Shown one piece after another: positions 34,608-45,780 of a DNA stretch of 64,000 bases. Both the position numbers and the translations under genes were made by a program. Each line of letters starts with the position of its first letter. Position 1 is the first letter of the stretch. Under the pieces are notes generated by a model that was not told the DNA's origin, searched no databases, and was given only the letters and a program-made list of their open reading frames with translations. Source of the DNA: Sipunculus nudus (Eukaryota; Annelida; Sipuncula; Golfingiida; Sipunculidae); the NCBI GenBank assembly GCA_026874595.1, contig CM049317.1, positions 19,057,882 to 19,121,881 of the forward strand, read 5' to 3'.

Positions 34608-35560
34608 AGCTCAGCTGACTTTCAGTCATGCTGGTCTATAGTGATGGGTCTTTGTCCGTCGTCCTTCCGTCTGTCCGTCGGACCGTTAGCAGGGCACAAA
34701 TCCTAACCGTAGGGGCTAGGGCCATGCACCCTATGCAGTCTTAGAGGTTCTTAAAGGATCTTCTTGCAAACCTGAAATTAGGTCACTGCGACCTATATTC
34801 TCGAAGTTATGGGGTGTGTTTGCACCCCCAGAAATAATTTTTTTAGCCAAAATTTTCATCCCAAACCTTCCATCTTTCACATACAGCTCACCTACCAACA
34901 GGAGAAGAACCATTATTTTTTTGAGGTCACAAGGTCAAAGGTCAAGGTCACAGAACTAACTTCTTTGAAAAGCCTGTGGATGCATTTTAAGCCAAACCTT
35001 TCATCCCAATTCTGTGATCTTTCACATATAGCTCACCTACTAAGTGGGAGAAGAATCCTATAGATGTTGAGGTCACAAGGTCAAAGGTCAGGGTCACAGG
35101 ATCCACTTCTATGAAAAGGTTGTGGACACATTTCAAGCTAGACCTTTCATTCCAAACCTTTCAGCACTGATATCGCTTCTCTGCCAACAGAGGGAAAGAC
35201 CTGTTGATTTTGAGGTCAAAGGTCAAGTTCACAGCACCCTCTTCTTGCGTGGAGTCATTTTCAGGCAAACTTTTCAATCTATACTTTCCATCTGTCATAT
35301 ATGGCTTACCTACCAATAGAGGAAGAAGCCTATGGATGTTGAGTTCAAAAGGTCAAAGGTCAAGGTCACAATATTGTTCTAAATGCTTGTGAACATATTT
35401 CAAGTGAAACTGTTCAACCCAAACCTTCAGTCTTTCACATATGCCACATCTATGCATCACTGAATGTGATTCAAACTTCATATTTATGGGTCTTTTTGCA
35501 TGAAGAAATAACAAATTGATTTTGAGGTCAGCTGGTCAGAAGGTTAAAGGTTGCAGGTCT
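34608..35560 (+). mobile_element. Hairpin-(CCGT)n element E1 with 140-bp units
   Basis: It starts after a T run with AGCTCAGCTGACT, loop TTC, then AGTCATGCTGGTCT (an imperfect hairpin). A GTCCGTCGTCC/GTCTGTCC microsatellite follows, then at least four tandem units with period 135-146 bp. Each unit has a cluster of AGGTCA hexamers (34932-34950, 35078-35090, 35213-35225, 35350-35368) and a CA(C/T)ATA-GC-CACCTACCAA stretch. The expected other end (GACCCATGGGTC type) was not found before the next hairpin at 36103, so this copy is probably truncated. Confidence 0.7.
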
Positions 35561-36102
35561 AAGTTATTCATTCATTGGTTGCAAAGTAATAACACACGGC
35601 CAGATGTAAGTGGCTAGTAGTTACCCATCATTTAGAAAGAATCCAGTTGATATGTGGGCAAAAGGCCAAGGTCCTAGGTCAGGGATGTTCACAATAACTT
35701 ATTTTGTAGACCATCTCTTTTTTTTCTTGTACATATAACCATTGGTTATGGTACATCTCACTGTGTGGCTGTAATTGTGAGTGATGCTGGTGACATATGA
35801 CTCTCTTTTGTATCAGCCTGTTAAGTGATAAGGCTGAGTGATAAATACCTCGTTACTGCATAACAAAAACACTGTTGCCGGAATGCTTCAGCCAGGCATT
35901 AAGACTGTGAGAGTATAGTATTAAGGTTTAGCTACTGATTTATAAGATGATGGGAACATTTTGCCGTTTATTTTATGGAATCATAGCAATAAACTTAAGT
36001 TTCCTAGATATCTGAATATTTTTATATAAATCACCAGATATGAAAGCAAATGTTTGCTCTCATAATATGTGGATGTGTACCTGGATTTAGGATGGCTTTT
36101 TT
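35561..36102. other. Unassigned DNA between E1 and E2
   Basis: It contains one more AGGTCA-like word but no clear unit, gene or transposon end. Confidence 0.4.
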
Positions 36103-38000
36103 AGCTCAGCTGACTATAAGTCATCTGAGCTATAGTCGTGGTCCATTGTCCGTCGTCCGTCCGTCTGTCCGTCCGTCCGTCCGTAGATGTGGCACGTTTT
36201 GAAACCGTAAGACCTAGGAATCCAAAATTCAGCATAATGTTAGATGTCCCCAAGATCTCCTACCAAGCCGAAAACTGGGTCTTTGCGACTTCGTTCTTTG
36301 AGAAATTTAGGAAAAACCTCAATTTTTTATTAAAATCCTATTTTCACACTTCAGGACTGCCTAATATCAAAACCACTCATCTGTTTTTTCTCATATTTAC
36401 CATAAATATTCCTCTATATAGTTCCTATGTACATGCCAGCAATTAAGTCTGTAAAGTATAAATTCTTTAATTAAGTTATGGGCCAAAGCATAATGGACTT
36501 TGTAAAAAATCAGGAAAAATAATAACTCACTTAACATGAAAAATTTTGAAACTAGAGTATTTTCTCAAGTATATTACTATGTTTAATTAAGATTCAATTG
36601 TTTACCCAAAATTAGATCTGAGTTTTGTAATTTTTTTAAGTTATTAGCATAAAAAAAAAATCAGTACCTTAAATTTTGCCCAACTTTGACCATGGCACGT
36701 TTTTTTCCTGTAAGCACCATTGATTTAATTTTCACAGCAAGTAAACATTAATATTTAGTTTGTCTAAATCTGAAAATTGAATATAAAAGCTTGACAATTA
36801 AGCTAGTTATTGATTTTTTTTCTGAAGTCACTTGCTTTGATTACAGATGCAGGGTCCCACTCCAGGTCACTGGAAGTCAGCTATGCCAGGGTTTCTGATT
36901 TGTTACAGTCACTGGGGGAGATCCCCTGCTGTGACAGGTGTACAGTTATTCTCATCATATCACCACCCCAATCACAATCCCCCCCCCCCCCCCCCCCCGC
37001 AAACCCAACCCACCAAGTGTTATGCAGTAATTGTTATTGTTTTCACTGTATCTCCTTAATTGTAATGCTGTTTCCACTCCGATATGCAAAAAACTTTCCT
37101 TGAAAAAATAATTCAAGGTGTAATCCAGAAGATGCAATGTTGTGTAATATAGCATTTTTAAAGAAATCAATTTTCTTTTTAAGGATTTTAACAAATATAA
37201 ATGAACCCATCAGTATGCTTAAATTATTATAAAATATGAAGCACATTATGGATAAATAAAGACACAATTAAAAATTGTGAAATCTAAATCTAAGTATTAT
37301 TTTTAGATATTTATTGTTTTGCAGATTTAAAAGATATATTTTTGTGGTAAAAAATAAATAAACATTTGTATGCATGATGTGGTGTTATCTGACAAGATTG
37401 AGATTTATGATGATGCAATTGAGAATTATGAATCAACTTTTATATTCAGATAGATATGTTAAATTGGAAATGTATAGAAATATAAACTCAAATTAGAAAA
37501 TAATTGATGTGATAAAAAAATCAGGATTTAATACAAACATTTGTTCATTATTTTCCTGCCTCAGCAGAATTTGAGATCAGGCTTTGTTTGCCCTGTTTTA
37601 TGTTGTTAATTAGCTATATTTCAACTGTATACATTTCATAAAAAAATACATATATATATTTAATAATATATATTATACAAAAAAATAGGTGCAATTGAAC
37701 AAATGTGTAAACTACTGAAATGTCAACAGTTAATCGAAAAATCAACTAATGATCATGGTAATAGTACAGATCATTTGTTCACAAACTGCTCACATGCTTT
37801 AGTTTCAACATTAGGAAACACATGGTCAGGTCACAAATATTTTTGCATCAATTTCTTGCTCATCAATACAAACCAATCATATAAACCAACCATGGCCTTT
37901 ATTACCTCTTTCTCTTACACTTTATCTCCATTAGATATTATTTTAGATTTTTACCTTCAAGGTTTACGTCAGCTGAGCACAGTGACCCATAGGTCCCTTG
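36103..38000 (+). mobile_element. Hairpin element E2, two-ended
   Basis: The left end is AGCTCAGCTGACT, loop ATA, AGTCATCTGAGCT (36103-36131) after six T, then (CCGT)n to about 36183. Next comes an A-type unit (36184 to about 36800) whose start (GGCACGTTTTGAAACCG) and end (TTGACCATGGCACG) share GGCACGTTTT. The right end reads GTCAGCTGAGCACAGTGACC, then CATAGGTCCCTTG, finishing at 38000 before a T run. The interior includes a C run (36979-36998) and an endonuclease-like fragment (37703-37935). It is non-autonomous, with no rolling-circle replication/helicase gene. Confidence 0.75.
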
Positions 38001-38161
38001 TTTTTACAAGACCTTTAATCATGCTTTCTGCATTTCTTTTCTTTCAGGTTTTGCAGTTTACCTACCTTGCTGATCCCATTGAAAAGCAGAGTGATAATAA
38101 AAAAATATTGGACTTACACTTTTTACATTTGCATATCTATAAATCTAATATGAGGGCCTGA
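37703..38161 (+). pseudogene. Captured LINE endonuclease-like fragment
   Basis: The 152-codon frame includes CQQLIEKST, TDHLFTN and TWSGHKYFCINF in its first 55 residues. These resemble the 3' part of a LINE endonuclease domain (LDH-YTN and SDHK-type motifs). Here the SDH-type motif reads SGH, so a catalytic residue would be lost. A related but more decayed copy lies in E5 at 49558-49758 (minus), in the same position relative to the element ends. The rest of the frame is element end sequence. Confidence 0.4.
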
Positions 38162-38341
38162 AAATGCCTTTGGAATTGTTTTGGACATTCATTACTGTAA
38201 CATCCTTTGGAGAATTTCCTACAAGTTTGGTCTCTTATTGGAGGATGTGTGATATCAAATGTCAGACTTGTCAGAAATCCATTATGTCTGCCAGTTAGCC
38301 ACCTTAGAAATCCTTTTGTCAGTGCAGTTTCAGTGATTTTT

Positions 38342-38836
38342 AGCTCAGCTGACTTTTAGTCATGCTGTGCTATAGCGATGGGTCTTTGTCCGTCGTCCTT
38401 CCGTCTGTCCGTCCGGCCAGCCATCCAGCCATTAGCAGGGCACAAATTGTAACTGTAAGGGCTAGATACATGAACCCTATGCAGTCTTAGAGGTTCTAAA
38501 AAGATCTCCTTGCAGATCTGAAATTAGGTCACTGTGACCTATATTCTCTGAGTTACGGGGTGTGTTTGCACCTCCCAGAATTAATTCTTATAGCCAAAAT
38601 AATCATCCCAAACCTTACATGTCAATAGAGGAACAAACCTTTTGATATTTAGGTCTTAGGGTCAAAGGTCAGTGTCACAGGACCAGCTACTTGAAAAAAG
38701 TTGTGGATGCATTTCAAGTCAGACTTGTCATCCCAAACCTTCAATCTTCCAAGTATGGTCAGATACCATATGGTATACCATCAGGCTTTAAATACAGGTC
38801 ATGCTTGTCAGCTGAGCGTCATGACCCATGAGTCAC
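38342..38836 (+). mobile_element. Short hairpin element E3, both ends present
   Basis: A 0.5-kb element: after TTTTT it starts AGCTCAGCTGACTTTTAGTC, then (CCGT/CCGG)n. A 140-bp-type unit follows with GGGTCAAAGGTCA (38659-38671). It ends GCTGAGCGTCATGACCCATG followed by a T run. Its right end closely matches those of E2 and E4. It is the most compact copy showing that the hairpin end and the GACCCATGGGTC end belong to one element. Confidence 0.75.
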
Positions 38837-39159
38837 TTTTTTTCAAATCTTATGAATGCATCAGCTTAATAAAAAGCATTTTACCCAAAGTCTTTCAGTA
38901 TGTGTTAACGGATTTACCAACAGGCCAAGATTGTGTCTGTATCTATAAGTAGCTTGGCAGACTGCCAACAATTTCAGGTTTGACAACAGGCCAAAGGTCA
39001 CCCTGGATCTGTATATAGCTTTGGCAGACTGCCAACTGCATCAGATTTGGCACCAAAGATGGGCCCGGATCTATTTATAGCTTTTGCAGACTGCCAACTG
39101 TATCAGATTTTGCAACAGGTCAAGCGTCACTCAGTGCAGCCAGGTACAGGTAAAAAACT

Positions 39160-39440
39160 TTCTTTGATGGTTTTCTCGTTCACAAGACGGGTTTCTCCAC
39201 CTACAATGACTTTTGTACAGTGTTAGTGCCTTCTTATTTTTACAGAGGAATTTGATATATCAGCCTGAAATTGTGCATAGTTATACATATCAGATAGGTT
39301 TGTCATAAACAAGACTGGTGCACCACCTACAATAATTTTTGCACGGTGTATGTCCCTGCTTATTTCTCAGGAGGGGTTTGATATATCAGTCTGAAATTGG
39401 GCATATGTATATATATGATAGCCATGTTGTATACAGCTCT
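39160..39440 (+). repeat. Tandem units of about 120-130 bp
   Basis: CACCTACAAT-A--TTTTG-AC-GTGT and GATATATCAG(C/T)CTGAAATTG occur twice (39197/39316 and 39251/39379). A 23-G run follows at 39441-39463. Confidence 0.65.
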
Positions 39441-39463
39441 GGGGGGGGGGGGGGGGGGGGGGG
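39441..39463. repeat. Poly(G) run
   Basis: Twenty-three G, immediately after the tandem units. Confidence 0.9.
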
Positions 39464-39789
39464 CAGGCACAATCATTTTTGTGTTGTGTGCACCCATGCC
39501 AGAATTTCAGCAGTGATGTTTGTGTAATTGTTTCTTGTTCAAAATGTCAAGTATTGCATTGTTCATATATACATATACACATGTACTTCAAAAATAATGG
39601 TCCAGCATTGAAGCATTATACCTTGTGTATATCCCATTGTACAGGTTCGCATTAGGCATGAAGGCCTTATTTTTTGTTTGTTTCATTTCTCCATTGCTAA
39701 TCAACACATTTCATAACTTAATACACTGACATAAAGTCACAATAACTAGCAAAGCTATAAATGATTTTAACATATTTTATTTTTAGGGC

Positions 39790-40330
39790 AAGTAATCATA
39801 CAAAATTGTACAGATCCCGTCCCAGCTCAGGTTAAAGTGTTTGTTTGCTCTTTATAACTTGGCAACCACTTGCCCTATTGATTTTATATTTCACATACGT
39901 ATCGCATAGAGGTTTTGGAATCCCCCGTATGCTTAAGGGATCAAAGGGTCAAGGACACAGGTCCCGGTTGTTCAAGAACAAGTCCGGTTAAACATTTTTT
40001 GTTAGGCTCATTGCTCCATTTGCTGATGAAGATATTTAAATTAAACTTAATTGACTGATGTACAGCAACAGTACCAATATTTTAATATCTTAGCCAGTGA
40101 TTAACACTACACGAAAAAACTTGTACAGATCCCAATCCAGCTCAGGTTAAAGCTTAGTTATAACTCTATATATAACTCAACAACTTCTCAGCATATTTAG
40201 CTTTAACATTTCATATATGTATTGAATAGGGGTTTAGGAATCACATATAATTTTGTGAGATATAAAGGTCAAGGATTTTCTTAATTCTCATACTGGTGAT
40301 CGAGCTCTGTTGTCCTCAGACAACTTGTTT
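39790..40330 (+). repeat. Two 312-bp units ending in a hairpin
   Basis: TTGTACAGATCCC...CCAGCTCAGGTTAAAG occurs at about 39805 and 40117. The second unit ends with GTTGTC-CTCA-GACAAC (40309-40324) followed by TTGTTTT. A terminal hairpin leading into CTTG-T(n) copies the architecture of the E-series elements with a different sequence. Confidence 0.6.
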
Positions 40331-41216
40331 TATTGCAAAGTATAATGTTTATGAAATTAAATTCAACTTGATAACATTTCTTAAACAAATTCTTTTTTCT
40401 CCTGCCAAAAATACCCATGCTGCAGAAGATACTTTTTAATATAAATTTAAAATCATTATTCTGCTACCTCAGCAAAGTGTGAATTAAAGTAATCAGTCTT
40501 TATTGTCCACCTGTTGTCCATCTTTAAATATTTTATATGCAACACAGCATCTCAAAGACCTCTTCTGGTTTTTCCATAGCACTCATATCTTAGTATTAGT
40601 TTTGCAAACATATATTTAGTACTTGATTATCACTGATAAGAAAAATCATTACCTCATAACTTGTCAAATGCTAATGTATCAAAAACAATAACAATAAAGA
40701 AAAGTAAATTTTGCATTTACTGAAATTTTACAATGCTGTGACCCATGGGTCCCTTATAAACATGGTTTGTGTTCATGCAGTTTTCATCAAGATAGACAAT
40801 GCAGATCATCTCAATATTACATGACATACACTTTGTTACTTCTGAAAAATTACTATTGATGAAAATCACTTTAAACATTTAATAAAGGCATGTGTCTTGC
40901 ATTGCTGCTACTCTTTACTTTTTCAAGGGGTTAATACTTTTTTATACTTTTTTTTCTAAAAACTTCAACTTCACTTGGTAATTATAGGCAATTTACCTAA
41001 ACCAATGGAGAGCAGTGGAAATGTCAGTCAATATTTCCTCATAATGTCCATTTTATTAGTGACAATATTTTTCTGCAATCATGCCAATGTTTTACAATCA
41101 CTAGATACATGGAATATATATTAACTTTCATATATTAAGCTTGTTTAAAAGTATCGCATGCTGTAAAATTGTACAAAAATGGTGCTAGTTGGTATAGATT
41201 TATAATTTTTTTCAGA
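40331..41216. repeat. Dispersed repeat, inverted copy at 62163-62500
   Basis: The stretch 41060-41185 (AATGTTTTAC, AAGCTTGTTTA, GCATGCTGTAAAATTGTACA) matches the reverse strand of 62163-62300. Further similarity extends to about 40930 / 62440. The LTR element inserted at its right edge. No coding frame. Confidence 0.55.
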
Positions 41217-41556
41217 CAATTGTTATGGAGTAGGAAAGTGCATATTTGTGACTTAACACATATTTCAAGGAATATTTCACATTTCATATTTCACAAATTT
41301 AAGCTCAGTTTCAGGCATGTCAGACTGAACAATTAATGACTTCTCATAATTGATGACACCCGACAACCAGTCATCCGGTCACACACATATAGGCTTCTCT
41401 CCCAATTTAATCAGAGAACAGTACACCAAACCATTAAGGTCTATTTTAAGTCTGTACAAACAGAAATAGTGTCACAGAATGACTTATGTGTTTAGTCTTT
41501 ATGAGGGAATGGTAGAACACAATTAAAACATGTTATTTTATGAGACTCCGCATGTG

Positions 41557-41564
41557 TATATAAG
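41557..41564 (+). promoter_or_regulatory. TATA box of the 5' LTR
   Basis: TATATAAG lies about 335 bp into the LTR and about 330 bp before AATAAA, as expected for an LTR promoter. The equivalent in the 3' LTR is 45117-45124. Confidence 0.65.
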
Positions 41565-41894
41565 CACTGTCCTCCAAATAGGACTTGTAGGTCAGTCTAT
41601 AACGGGATGTATGTCAGGTCAGACTTGGGATTTTCCAGAATACTTTCATCCAGTAAAATCTGGCAAAACTCATTAAGTCAACTTATAACTCTGATGTAAT
41701 TGTGACCTACTTTGAGTCATCCAATAAGGTTTAGCTTTTATGACGAAATGCAGAAATATGGATATGAATGTCTCATATGTCACGTGAAAGCTGTGTAACA
41801 AAACTATCTGTAGTGCGCGCTGAGAGTCAGAGTGAGTCAGGGAGGCTGGGCGGCTCTCTCAGAGAGAGAAACTGTCCCAGAACTCTTGCTATTG

Positions 41895-41900
41895 AATAAA
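41895..41900 (+). promoter_or_regulatory. LTR polyadenylation signal
   Basis: AATAAA in ATTGAATAAAGACTTC. The equivalent in the 3' LTR is 45455-45460, which would end the element's transcript. Confidence 0.65.
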
Positions 41901-41999
41901 GACTTCTGTCATCAAACTGGTCTTGGAACATTGTCTGCCACGCGCATCAGCAACCGCTTGTGATACAGTGTGGGGACATCCCCAACCCCATTTGTATCA

Positions 42000-44780
42000 T
42001 TATGGTGGAGACCGGGTCCCATATCATTTTGGTTGATGAACCGGGATTCACTTCCAGCACATCAGCACCAGAAAAACCGACAATGCTTCCAGCTGGAGTG
42101 AAGAATGAAGATCCCCTCTCGCAACCACAGGCGCCATTGACTGGTCTCCCTTCTCACAACTGCATTGGAACTATAACCCAGGTACGGGATCACAGCCTAA
42201 CATCAAGAATGTCATCTCTGCTGCTGAAGGTATCAAACTTTTGCTAAGAACTCTCTCTTCAAACTTTAACTTGGCTGCAGTTTCTCAGGGCTCTGCTTGA
42301 GAAGATCAAAGACTCTCTCTGTATCTTTAAACCACAAGGACACTGTTGAGCCTTATTTTGCTTTAAGTGATTTAAAGTTGCAAAAATGACATTTTTCGCT
42401 AAAAAAAGTGCTGTGATATCTCAACCTGAGATCATCATTGTTTGGACCAGCCACCAAAAAAAATCAATATCGGGACAAGCCAGCTTCGGGCCTCTGTCAA
42501 CAATAATACTGGCAATACCACGTGCACTGTGTTTTGTGTGACAACAAGTCCTCGCTATGTTCCTGCAACTACTAGAAGCAGATTTGCCGTTCTACCGCTA
42601 TCTTCTGCATCACTTCCCATACCATGACTCCAGGAAGAAAAAAGAAGCCAAGTCAGCAGAGAAGACCACAGAAGACCCAAAGAAGTCAAGACTTCCTGAG
42701 GTAATGAAAAACAAAACCAGAGACTCTGAATTTTAAATACCCAATGTAAAATTTGGGGCATTTCAGAACATTTTGCATGTATATGTTGTAAACCTAAACA
42801 CAAAAAAAATGTATGTAGTAATCTATAACTTTCTCTTATTGCTGTGTCATAGTTGTAATATGATATAATTTAATGTCTCTATCTTATTGATATAGTTAGG
42901 AATAAGTTTACAAGACCACAGCAAAAGATGTAGAACTGTCAATATTAGATTTGATCAAGTTATGTCTATCTAAGACGTTAATATGTAATGTCACCAAAAT
43001 GACTGTATTGATTCACATTAAAGAATTCCTAGAGTAGAGCAATATGCAAAACCATCAGCATGTTAGCATTCATTTATATTGAGATTTTCTCATGTGTTGT
43101 TCCATACCAAATCATCAGGTATCGAAATGCTTTCTTGGCTATAAATTTAATGGAATGGTAGCACATTGTGTCACCAAAACACAATGCGATGCTTATTTTA
43201 AATTGTCACAGTTTGGTCCTAAAACACGGGTTCATGGGAAGCCCTCCAATATATAGGGAATTGGACAAACTGGGGAGTGTGATGACTCCAAAAATCAATA
43301 ATGCACTGACCTGTGGTCACATTATTGCCTCAAACAAGGGTTTGATATGGTTAACCTCATTAATAGCTGGAAATGCCAGGCAAAAATATGCAGGTTAGCC
43401 CAGGAATTCTTCTAATAGGAATTCACATTCACGCGTACTATGACAGACATATTTCATGAGCAAATGCATTCTGGTCATGCATTCATGATACTGATAACCC
43501 ATAAACCAAGATGTGGAATGACAAGGTTTCGATCATTAACAGTATTCTTTTAATTTACATCATCACTCTACAGATGTATGTTTGATCTTACACATAAATG
43601 GCTAGCAATAAAATTACCATCTTAATCCTAGGACTAGATCAAAACATGCAACTGTCAGTGAATTATTTCATTATCATCATATTTTTACACATTTCGCCTT
43701 GTTCATGCACAAAAATGGGTAATAAATGGGAATATATGTACAACATTCCTCTATCGTTAGGAATGACCTCATTCTGTCATGTACTTATCCGCTGGTACCG
43801 TACACCAGTTGTGTTATGCTAAAGGAATAGCAAAACAACCTTCCATTATTCACAATTCAACTTATCCCAATGGCAAGTATGAAAGCCAAGATGTATTTTG
43901 AATCATTGGTACTGATCAACACACAGAGCAGATAGTCATGTACATTTTGTATATGTTAACTCTTAGGCACAGAGTATATACACTTTGTCAGATTAGGAAT
44001 TCATGATCACTTTTTCCATAGGAATTATATGTTTAGCTACAGGCATTGCTAATTCACTTGTTATAATTGGTAATGCTTATTGCTGTTCGACAGAACATCT
44101 TTATGTAACATCACTTACTCTATGTTCAAATGGTTCACATACTTTGACTTATTCCATTGCTTATTCAGTATGCACAGTACTTGTATAATCTGTGTATGAT
44201 GTTATACTCATATCTATTAAGATATTTATTTCTTAATTCTATTTAGATGCTGTCATACTTATATAATCTTATGCTGTAATGCGTATATTAGGATGTCAAG
44301 TATTGTCATCATGGTTGCGATGTTGTTCCTGATTTTCTTACAAATCAGCATTTTCTCTTTAAGATAGTTAAGGATTGTCAATTCACAACAAAAAAATTGT
44401 CTTTAGAACATGTATGTGTAGCTATAGATTTAAATATGCTGTTTCTCAGCTTATATAGGATAGCTTAAGCACTGTTGTTGTAATCCGACATCATTTAAAA
44501 TAGGCACTAGTTCATTCCTTACACTGTTACATCTGGAAATGTGACATGATCATGTAATTCACATCTATATTGATCTGTGTAATTCCATCACAACCCACAT
44601 CATTGATGTACTACTTTACTCTCTACAGACATATATCCACCACACTATCAATAGTGCCAGCAAGTTCATTCACATAATGTATTTCTGTCATCTACATTCC
44701 GGTTATCCTTCTTGAAATAACTCATTTTTCTCTGACTTTGCCAATGAGGCCGGAGCCTCATTCTGAATACCAGAGGGATA
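42000..44780 (+). other. Internal region of the LTR element
   Basis: No gag-pol motifs. Stop-free stretches include one of about 62 codons ending at 42300 (containing WSPFSQLHWNYNPGTGS), a Lys/Glu-rich one around 42555-42695, and 74- and 61-codon frames at 43598-43822 and 44003-44188 with hydrophobic, Cys-containing sequence. I do not recognise any of them. The first two may be remnants of a gag-like gene, but that is a guess from position only. Confidence 0.4.
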
Positions 44781-45560
44781 TGTTATGGAGTAGGAAAGTG
44801 CATATTTGTGACTTAACACATATTTCAAGGAATATTTCACATTTCATATTTCACAAATTTAAGCTCAGTTTCAGGCATGTCAGACTGAACAATTAATGAC
44901 TTCTCATAATTGATGACACCCGACAACCAGTCATCCGGTCACACACATATAGGCTTCTCTCCCAATTTAATCAGAGAACAGTACACCAAACCATTAAGGT
45001 CTATTTTAAGTCTGTACAAACAGAAATAGTGTCACAGAATGACTTATGTGTTTAGTCTTTATGAGGGAATGGTAGAACACAATTAAAACATGTTATTTTA
45101 TGAGACTCCGCATGTGTATATAAGCACTGTCCTCCAAATAGGACTTGTAGGTCAGTCTATAACGGGATGTATGTCAGGTCAGACTTGGGATTTTCCAGAA
45201 TACTTTCATCCAGTAAAATCTGGCAAAACTCATTAAGTCAACTTATAACTCTGATGTAATTGTGACCTACTTTGAGTCATCCAATAAGGTTTAGCTTTTA
45301 TGACGAAATGCAGAAATATGGATATGAATGTCTCATATGTCACGTGAAAGCTGTGTAACAAAACTATCTGTAGTGCGCGCTGAGAGTCAGAGTGAGTCAG
45401 GGAGGCTGGGCGGCTCTCTCAGAGAGAGAAACTGTCCCAGAACTCTTGCTATTGAATAAAGACTTCTGTCATCAAACTGGTCTTGGAACATTGTCTGCCA
45501 CGCGCATCAGCAACCGCTTGTGATACAGGTGGGGACATCCCCGACCCCACCTTCGTATCA
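44781..45560 (+). repeat. 3' LTR
   Basis: A copy of the 5' LTR ending CCCCACCTTCGTATCA. Its last 40 bp can fold: TGATAC pairs with GTATCA and GGTGGGG with CCCCACC around a short loop. Confidence 0.9.
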
Positions 45561-45780
45561 CAATGTTATACTTTTTAGCCCTCAGCCCCTAGGCTGATTG
45601 GCTACTGTCGTCACCTAAGCTGTCCGTCCGTCTGTCCGTCCGTCCGGCGTCCGTTCACTTTTACCTTGTGAGCGGGATATCTTGAAAAGGATTCACCGTC
45701 AGAATTTTATTTCCTCGGTAAAGATGTATATCGACAAAATCTCGGTCAAGTTCGAAAATGGGTGACCTTGACCTATTTTT

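Larger units (their letters stand above)
41221..41999 (+). repeat. 5' LTR
   Basis: Contains a TATA box (TATATAAG, 41557-41564) and a polyadenylation signal (AATAAA, 41895-41900), giving the usual U3-R-U5 order. By eye it equals the 3' LTR over about the first 745 bp. The last roughly 38 bp differ at several positions (GTGTGGGG...CCCCATTTGTATCA here). Confidence 0.9.
41217..45564 (+). mobile_element. Non-autonomous LTR retrotransposon
   Basis: Two direct repeats of 779-780 bp (41221-41999 and 44781-45560), each starting TGTTATGGAG and ending GTATCA (TG...CA), are flanked by the 4-bp target duplication CAAT (41217-41220 and 45561-45564). A possible primer-binding site starts TGGTGGAGACCGGG at 42003. 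A short purine stretch (CAGAGGGATA, 44771-44780) precedes the right LTR. The 2.78-kb interior has no protease, reverse transcriptase or integrase motif. It resembles large non-autonomous (LARD-like) elements that depend on enzymes made elsewhere. The near-identical LTRs indicate recent insertion. Confidence 0.9.

Noticed and set aside
34640-34690. (CCGT/CTGT)n tracts as independent microsatellites
   Set aside because: They always lie beside the terminal hairpin, so they are part of the elements.
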